From assembly GCA_003153055.1 (NCBI GenBank), contig PMBV01000335.1, positions 583 to 11,010 on the forward strand: a stretch of DNA of 10,428 nucleotides, in the 5' to 3' direction. Within the stretch, counting starts at the first letter, position 1. Every line of letters starts with the position of its first letter. The notes beneath the pieces were generated by a model. It searched no databases. It saw only the letters and a list, made by a program, of their open reading frames with translations, and had not been told where the DNA came from. A program made the translations under genes and the position numbers. Below are positions 6,203-10,428 of this stretch, piece by piece. Source of the DNA: Myxococcales bacterium (GTDB taxonomy: Bacteria > Myxococcota > Myxococcia > Myxococcales > Myxococcaceae).

Positions 6203-7509
6203 AGCCCCTCTCACTGGAGTACGAGTTCTCGTCGGCAGATCATGGAAGCCCTGAGGAGCGAGCGACGACGGCCGCGCTTCGCATCCTGGTTGAGGATGAG
6301 GTCGCAACCCGCATCGACGATTCCTGGGCGAAGTCGGTCCGTGAGTGGATCCGTGTCGGCTGCTACCCGCTCGCGACCTGGATCGCGAGCTCTTGGTGGC
6401 GTCTGTTCTATGAGGCGCCCTTGCCGCAGGCCCACCAGCGGCTGGACTGGCGAATGGCTCACGAGCTGGCGGCTTCGGGCAGCGGCTACCTCTGGCCTCG
6501 CCTGACCTTTCTCCCTGACGGAGAGGCCCTCGAGGTGAAGTGCCGGCCGTCGCCCCGGGTTCCTGCCGAACCCCTTGGGTTCCTCTCTTCGTTCAGGAAG
6601 ACCATCCCCCGCGACGAAGCAGAACGAGAGCTGGCCCAGTTCGTCTCTTCCGTCGTTGCTCGCCTCGACGCGCTCGGGCTGACCGAGACCGAGCTGCACG
6701 CGGTGTGGGCCGACCTCCAGCACGAGCGGTCAGACATCGAGCTGGCGCGCTTTCGGGAGCTCGAGGCCGAGCTCGGTTTCGACCCAGACGAAGGGCCCGA
6801 GTCCCTCGTCGCCTCCTTGAGAGCACTCGAACCAAGCGCCGGGAAGTCCGCCGTGGTCGAGGTCGCGAGCGCGGTCGGCGTCGCCCGAGCGAGGCGAGAC
6901 CCGCTCGAGTTCCTCCAAGCGGTGACTGAGCTGTCGCGGAGCACTGGCCTGCCCGCCGTCTTCGACCAGAATCTCCGTACGCTGGCCAACGGCACCTCCG
7001 GGCGACCCTGGGAGCGGGGCCGCCTCCTCGCTAGACGAGTGCGGAGTGCTCTGGGCATTCCCCGGGGCGCGATAGACGACGGTGTCCTCAAGCAAATCCT
7101 GGGGGCCGACTTCACCCACCCGACGGCACGAGTTCCCATCGGGCTGGCCGTCAGGACAGGCGAAGGTCGGGCGGCGATACACTTTCGTCGGTCGAACGCA
7201 GCCGGCCGCCGATTCGAAGCGGCCCGGCTCGTGGGAGAGGAGCTGGTCGCCCCACGGGAGGATTCCTGGCTCGCGATCACTGACGCCGGGACGGCCCGCC
7301 AGAAGGCCCAGCGAGCATTCGCAGCCGAGTTCCTCGTGCCGATCGCCGAGCTCGAAATGAACCTTCGCGGGGACTTCTCTCAGGAGGCGCTCGAAGCGGC
7401 TGCCGAGGAGTACGTCGTTTCGCCACTCCTCATCTCCTCGCACCTCGCCAACAACGGGTTCCTCGATCCAGACGAGGTCAAGGCTGCGTCCCAGAGGCGT
7501 CCCGAGTAG
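6199..7509 (+). CDS. ImmA/IrrE-like protein with degenerate protease motif
   Basis: The 436-aa product is predicted cytoplasmic, with no signal peptide. The N-terminal half (about residues 1-220) is Trp-rich, with WIASSWWRLFYE, WRMAHELAASGSGYLWP and LTFLPDGE, and has no function I can name. The C-terminal part resembles ImmA/IrrE (COG2856-like) metallopeptidases: RRFEAARLVGEEL sits where RFTLAHELGH is expected, followed by RQKAQRAFAAEFLVP (ending near residue 381) and a helical YVVSPLLISSHLANNGFL. The HExxH residues are replaced by R343, L344 and E347, so zinc proteolysis is not expected. The start GTG 6199 overlaps the preceding TGA as GTGA; a GTG at 6190 is also in frame and adds three residues. 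It probably works with its two neighbours, perhaps as a sensor or scaffold (inference). Confidence 0.75.
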   Translation: MKPLSLEYEFSSADHGSPEERATTAALRILVEDEVATRIDDSWAKSVREWIRVGCYPLATWIASSWWRLFYEAPLPQAHQRLDWRMAHELAASGSGYLWPRLTFLPDGEALEVKCRPSPRVPAEPLGFLSSFRKTIPRDEAERELAQFVSSVVARLDALGLTETELHAVWADLQHERSDIELARFRELEAELGFDPDEGPESLVASLRALEPSAGKSAVVEVASAVGVARARRDPLEFLQAVTELSRSTGLPAVFDQNLRTLANGTSGRPWERGRLLARRVRSALGIPRGAIDDGVLKQILGADFTHPTARVPIGLAVRTGEGRAAIHFRRSNAAGRRFEAARLVGEELVAPREDSWLAITDAGTARQKAQRAFAAEFLVPIAELEMNLRGDFSQEALEAAAEEYVVSPLLISSHLANNGFLDPDEVKAASQRRPE

Positions 7510-7516
7510 CCGGTAC

Positions 7517-7521
7517 AGGAG
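7517..7521 (+). promoter_or_regulatory. Ribosome binding site of the DUF4132 gene
   Basis: AGGAG lies 7 nt before ATG 7529, in the 19-bp gap after the stop of the preceding gene. It fixes the start and indicates that the DUF4132 gene is translated independently within the same transcript. Confidence 0.7.
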
Positions 7522-7528
7522 CCCTCTG

Positions 7529-9889
7529 ATGGCTCGGCAGCTCGTCGACGCGCTCGTCGCCCAGGCCGGCTCGGATCCGTCTTTGGATCTCACGAGCCCG
7601 GCGGCCCTCGCCATCATGACGGCCGACCCGCCGACCCGTGCCGAGGCGGTGGCCCTCCTCGCCACCGAGCTCAAGGGCGGGATGATGGGGGGCTTCCTCG
7701 GGCGACAGGAGAAGACGACGACCAAAGCCCCGGTACTGCGCCGGATGCTCGCCAGCCTGCTCGAGGGAAATCTCCCGCTCACCGAAGCGCAGCTCGTCGC
7801 GCTGGTGTGGGCTTCTTGGGAGGGTCTGCCGATGGACCGGCTCCTCCACCACGTGGAGCGCTATGCGTGTCTCCATGGGCTCCCCCGTGAGGCGGAAGAG
7901 CCCCTCGATGAGCTCGAGCGCCAGGTGCCGCGGGCCGCTGCCGCCCTCCGCGCCGTCCGACGTTGGCTGCGCGATTTCCCCGCTGGCGTCGTCGATCCCG
8001 ACACGTGGGGGAGAGCGCTGGGCGCGTGGATGACGGAGCTCGACGACGTCACCCAGGGCCCATGGATCGCCCTGCTCCGCCACTGCAACGGGGCGTCGAC
8101 GGCAGTCCAGCCGTCAACCACCTGGTCCCGCCGAGCCGGCCAGCTGGTCAGTGAGGTAGGGCCCCGGCCCTTCGCCGCGCGGCTGGAGGACTGGCTCGGT
8201 GGGCTCGATCGCACTCGGCCACTGCGCTCCTTCTGGGCAGACCGGCGGGAGGGAGGCCTCACCGCCCGGAACCAAGAGGTGCTCAGGTGCCTGCTCTGGT
8301 CCGCGGGTGGAGTGGCGGACACGCGGCTCGCGCACGTCATCGCGCGCTTCGCCGAGCGCTGCTTCGAGAAAGTCCCCGGAGTCGGCCCTGCCTCCAGCCG
8401 GCTCGGAAACGCCTGCGTGCAGGCACTGGGCGCCATGCCCGACGGCGCCGGGGTTGCCCAGCTCTCCGGGCTCACCTCGAAGGTGCGCTACGCGTCGGGG
8501 AGGCAGCGGCTCGACACGGCGCTCGACGCGGCGGCCTCGCGGTTGGGGAAGGACCGTGAGGACCTCGAGGAGCTGGCAGTGCCCGAGCTCGGCCTCGACC
8601 CCTCGGGCCGGCGCCAGGTGCGACTGGGAGACTTCACCGCCGAGCTCTCCATCGCCGATGGAACCGGCAAGCTCCGATGGCTCAGGCCCGACGGTCGGGC
8701 GCAGGTGTCGGTGCCGAAGGCGGTGCGAGAATCGCACTCCGGTGAGCTCGAGGCGCTCAAGGGGCAGGTGCGAGAACTGGGCGCTCTCCTCGTCGGCCAG
8801 GCGGCCAAGCTCGAGCGACTCTGGCTCTCCGAGCGTCGGCTCCCCCTCGAGGCCCTTCGCCGGCGCTACGTTGGGCATCCCGTCGTCGGGCACCTCGGCC
8901 GGAGGCTCATGTGGCTCGTCCAGGTTGGCGGCGTGAGGCATGAGCTCCTCTGGCAGGACGGCCGGCTGGCCCTGGTGGGTGGCGGGGAGCTGCCGGAACT
9001 GCCGGCCAAGGCGGAAGCTCGCCTCTGGCACCCGCTGGACGCTCCCTCGCCCGAGGCGATCCTGGTGTGGCGTGACCTCGTCGACTCGCTCCAGCTGACA
9101 CAGCCCTTCCCCCAGCTCTGGCGGGAAGTCTACCGGCCGGCGCCGGGGGCCACCGACGAAGACAGCCGGTTCGCCGGTCACCTCGTTCGCCAGCTGCCGC
9201 TCGTCACGCTCTGCCGGCAGCGCGGCTGGCGCTACACTCCCCGGGGTTATTGGGCGTCGCGGAACATCCCGACGCTCCTGCTGCCACACTGGGGGCTTTC
9301 GGCCACCGTCGCGGTAGAGCCGGCCCAGCACGCCCGCGACCAGGCGATCGTCAACTATCTCAGGGTAGGCGGGGTGCGCTTCTTCGAGGCCGGCGAGGAG
9401 CACTCCGGCGCCGCGCCGCTCCCCCTGGCGGACGTTCCGCCAATCGTCTTCTCAGAGGTGCTGCGGGACGTCGACTTCTTCGTGGGGAGCACGACGGTGG
9501 CGAACGACGCCAACTTCCGCGAGTCGCAGCTCGGAGGGCGGGCCCGTGAAGCCTGGCAGGCGCTGACCTGGGGGGAGCTCGGTCCAGTGGTGAAGGCGCG
9601 CGCCGAGCTCATCGAGCGGGTGCTCTCCCGGACGATCCTCAGGGATCGAGCGAGGGTGGAGGAGCGGTGGGTGGTTGTCGATGGGGCAACGGAGCGCTTC
9701 CGGATCCACCTCGGCACCATGGCTGTGGTCCGCGAGCGCGACCAGCAACCGGTGCTGGTCGCGGTGGATCGCCAGACGAGGGAGCAGGCGGCGAGGGCCT
9801 TCCTCCCCTTCGAGGGTGACAGCCTGCTCGGCGGCCTGCTGGCCAAGGCGTTCCTCCTCGCCGGAGACGGGGCGGCCTCTCAGGCTTGA
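7529..9889 (+). CDS. DUF4132 domain-containing protein
   Basis: The 786-aa cytoplasmic product is assigned to DUF4132 (the family that includes E. coli YehI/MolR-like proteins) from recognised blocks. These are a helical leader about residues 250-400 with GNACVQALGAMP, QLSGLTSKVRYASGRQRLD and EDLEELAVPELGL; a core about 425-590 with KLERLWLSERRLP, YVGHPVVGHLGRRLMWLV, WRDLVDSLQLTQPFPQLWRE and RGWRYT (565-570); and a C-terminal module with VFSEVLRDVDFF (ending near 651), FRIHLG (724-729) and FLPFEGDSLLGGLLAKAFLL (from 758). Residues 1-250 are helical and not recognised. Many DUF4132 proteins carry a WGR domain; none is seen here. No enzymatic residues can be assigned. It lies 19 bp after the IrrE-like gene with its own AGGAG site, as last gene of the cassette. 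The molecular role of the family is not established. Confidence 0.85.
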   Translation: MARQLVDALVAQAGSDPSLDLTSPAALAIMTADPPTRAEAVALLATELKGGMMGGFLGRQEKTTTKAPVLRRMLASLLEGNLPLTEAQLVALVWASWEGLPMDRLLHHVERYACLHGLPREAEEPLDELERQVPRAAAALRAVRRWLRDFPAGVVDPDTWGRALGAWMTELDDVTQGPWIALLRHCNGASTAVQPSTTWSRRAGQLVSEVGPRPFAARLEDWLGGLDRTRPLRSFWADRREGGLTARNQEVLRCLLWSAGGVADTRLAHVIARFAERCFEKVPGVGPASSRLGNACVQALGAMPDGAGVAQLSGLTSKVRYASGRQRLDTALDAAASRLGKDREDLEELAVPELGLDPSGRRQVRLGDFTAELSIADGTGKLRWLRPDGRAQVSVPKAVRESHSGELEALKGQVRELGALLVGQAAKLERLWLSERRLPLEALRRRYVGHPVVGHLGRRLMWLVQVGGVRHELLWQDGRLALVGGGELPELPAKAEARLWHPLDAPSPEAILVWRDLVDSLQLTQPFPQLWREVYRPAPGATDEDSRFAGHLVRQLPLVTLCRQRGWRYTPRGYWASRNIPTLLLPHWGLSATVAVEPAQHARDQAIVNYLRVGGVRFFEAGEEHSGAAPLPLADVPPIVFSEVLRDVDFFVGSTTVANDANFRESQLGGRAREAWQALTWGELGPVVKARAELIERVLSRTILRDRARVEERWVVVDGATERFRIHLGTMAVVRERDQQPVLVAVDRQTREQAARAFLPFEGDSLLGGLLAKAFLLAGDGAASQA

Positions 9890-9926
9890 CTTGGAGCCCC
9901 GCAGATATGGGAAAGAGACTTGGAGC

Positions 9927-9959
9927 AAGCAGCCGTGCGAAGGATTGTTTGCTGCTTTT
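9927..9959 (+). terminator. Weak candidate rho-independent terminator after the cassette
   Basis: AAGCAGC (9927-9933) and GCTGCTT (9951-9957) form a 7-bp perfect stem with a 17-nt loop, ending in a run of four T. It lies 38 bp past the DUF4132 stop. The long loop and short T-run make it weak. Confidence 0.25.
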
Positions 9960-10011
9960 GGGAGACCTCCCGGCGTCGCCAGCAACTCCCCGAGGCTCTC
10001 GTCTCACTCAC

Positions 10012-10293
10012 TCAAGTGCTTCGCCCATGAAGGGTTGGGCAAACTGTCACGAACGGAAGCTGCTCTTCCATTTGGACCTCACCCCCGCCAGCCACGAACC
10101 TCGAGTCGAGGGTCGTGCCGTTGGTGATGCGCGAGAGGATGCAGTCGAAGCGTTGGCCGGGGCGTGGGCTGGGCCTCAGCCTCAGCGCGGGAACAGCTCG
10201 AGGCAGGGGTCGGGGGAGGGGCTCGGAGGCCCTGGGCGAGCCCTCACGAGACCCTCGGCCGGTCGGGTCAAGTGGTGCATCGGCGGGTGCTTC
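10012..10293 (-). pseudogene. Possible unrecognised gene remnant
   Basis: A minus-strand frame without a usable start codon ends at a TGA (complement of 10012-10014). Its middle, about 10162 down to 10085, reads RFDCILSRITNGTTLDSRF and then VAGGGEV, with nearly all codons ending in G or C. The upstream part is Pro/Arg-rich and the end (VTVCPTLHGRST) loses the bias. No family is recognised. It could be the 3' piece of a decayed gene or chance. Confidence 0.2.
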
Positions 10294-10428
10294 TCACGTA
10301 TGCTCACCGAGGTCTCGGGCCGAGGGGCTGGCCAGACAGCCTCGGTGGTTGGACAGCCCGCCCTCGCACCTCAGGGCGTGCTCACCGCTCGGCGCCCGCT
10401 GACGGGTCCCTCCTCCTCGGTGGGAAGA

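Larger units (their letters stand above)
9890..10428. other. 539-bp stretch with no confident gene
   Basis: After the DUF4132 gene neither strand carries a convincing complete gene. The longest plus-strand frame (10115-10402) translates to Arg/Gly/Ser-rich low-complexity sequence. A minus-strand frame at 10012-10293 has a short coding-like part and is listed separately. Local base composition changes sharply: T-rich around 9946-9960, very G-rich around 10150-10240. Confidence 0.55.

Noticed and set aside
5883..6307. Minus-strand frames opposite the first cassette gene
   Set aside because: The plus strand carries the conserved GDFGLTPP and GTYHGYPM motifs with strong codon bias; the antisense frames look like shadows.
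8041..8059. Literal W-G-R residues (TWGRALGAW, near residue 160) in the DUF4132 protein
   Set aside because: The WGR triplet alone, without the surrounding domain pattern, is not a WGR domain; it lies in a helical region. The protein coordinates are approximate.
10115..10402. 95-codon plus-strand frame near the window end
   Set aside because: Low-complexity Arg/Gly/Ser translation, no ribosome binding site and no recognisable motif.

Overview
The window is GC-rich with very strong G/C preference at third codon positions. Gene content and GC-rich repeats between genes fit a high-GC deltaproteobacterial/myxobacterial-type genome. This is inference; there is no rRNA or other taxonomic marker here.

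Left part (1-3051, all +): the 3' part of a soluble bidirectional NAD-linked [NiFe]-hydrogenase operon (group 3d-like). It holds hoxU (diaphorase iron-sulfur subunit, cut by the window edge), hoxY (small hydrogenase subunit), hoxH (NiFe large subunit) and a HoxW-type maturation protease. The genes overlap or abut. hoxH keeps both CxxC nickel motifs and a 24-residue C-terminal tail of the kind the adjacent protease would remove, so the set looks functional. hoxF (and hoxE) would lie upstream, outside the window.

Middle part: a 328-bp GC-rich spacer with short tandem repeats (3052-3379), then a divergent pair. A LysR-type regulator (3380-4291, -) faces a zinc-free NADPH:quinone-oxidoreductase-type MDR enzyme (4391-5320, +). 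The 99 bp between them hold a direct repeat that could be the regulator's site.

Between 5321 and 5781 there is no intact gene. A minus-strand stretch keeps coding-like third-position bias and resembles an internal piece of a DUF362-type protein. A perfect 16-bp palindrome lies nearby.

Right part (5782-9889, +): a compact three-gene cassette. (1) A small conserved protein with YGGNP...GDFGLTPP and GTYHGYPM motifs, whose reading frame is broken by a frameshift near 6088-6100. (2) A 436-aa protein with an ImmA/IrrE-like C-terminal fold in which the zinc-protease HExxH is replaced by RLVGE. (3) A 786-aa DUF4132 protein. Genes 1 and 2 are coupled by a GTGA overlap once the frameshift is read through; gene 3 follows 19 bp later with a good ribosome binding site. 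The cassette is flanked on both sides by decayed or gene-free DNA, as expected for an accessory insertion. Its function is unknown and it is the most interesting part of the window.

From 9890 to the end there is a weak terminator candidate and no gene that can be supported with confidence.
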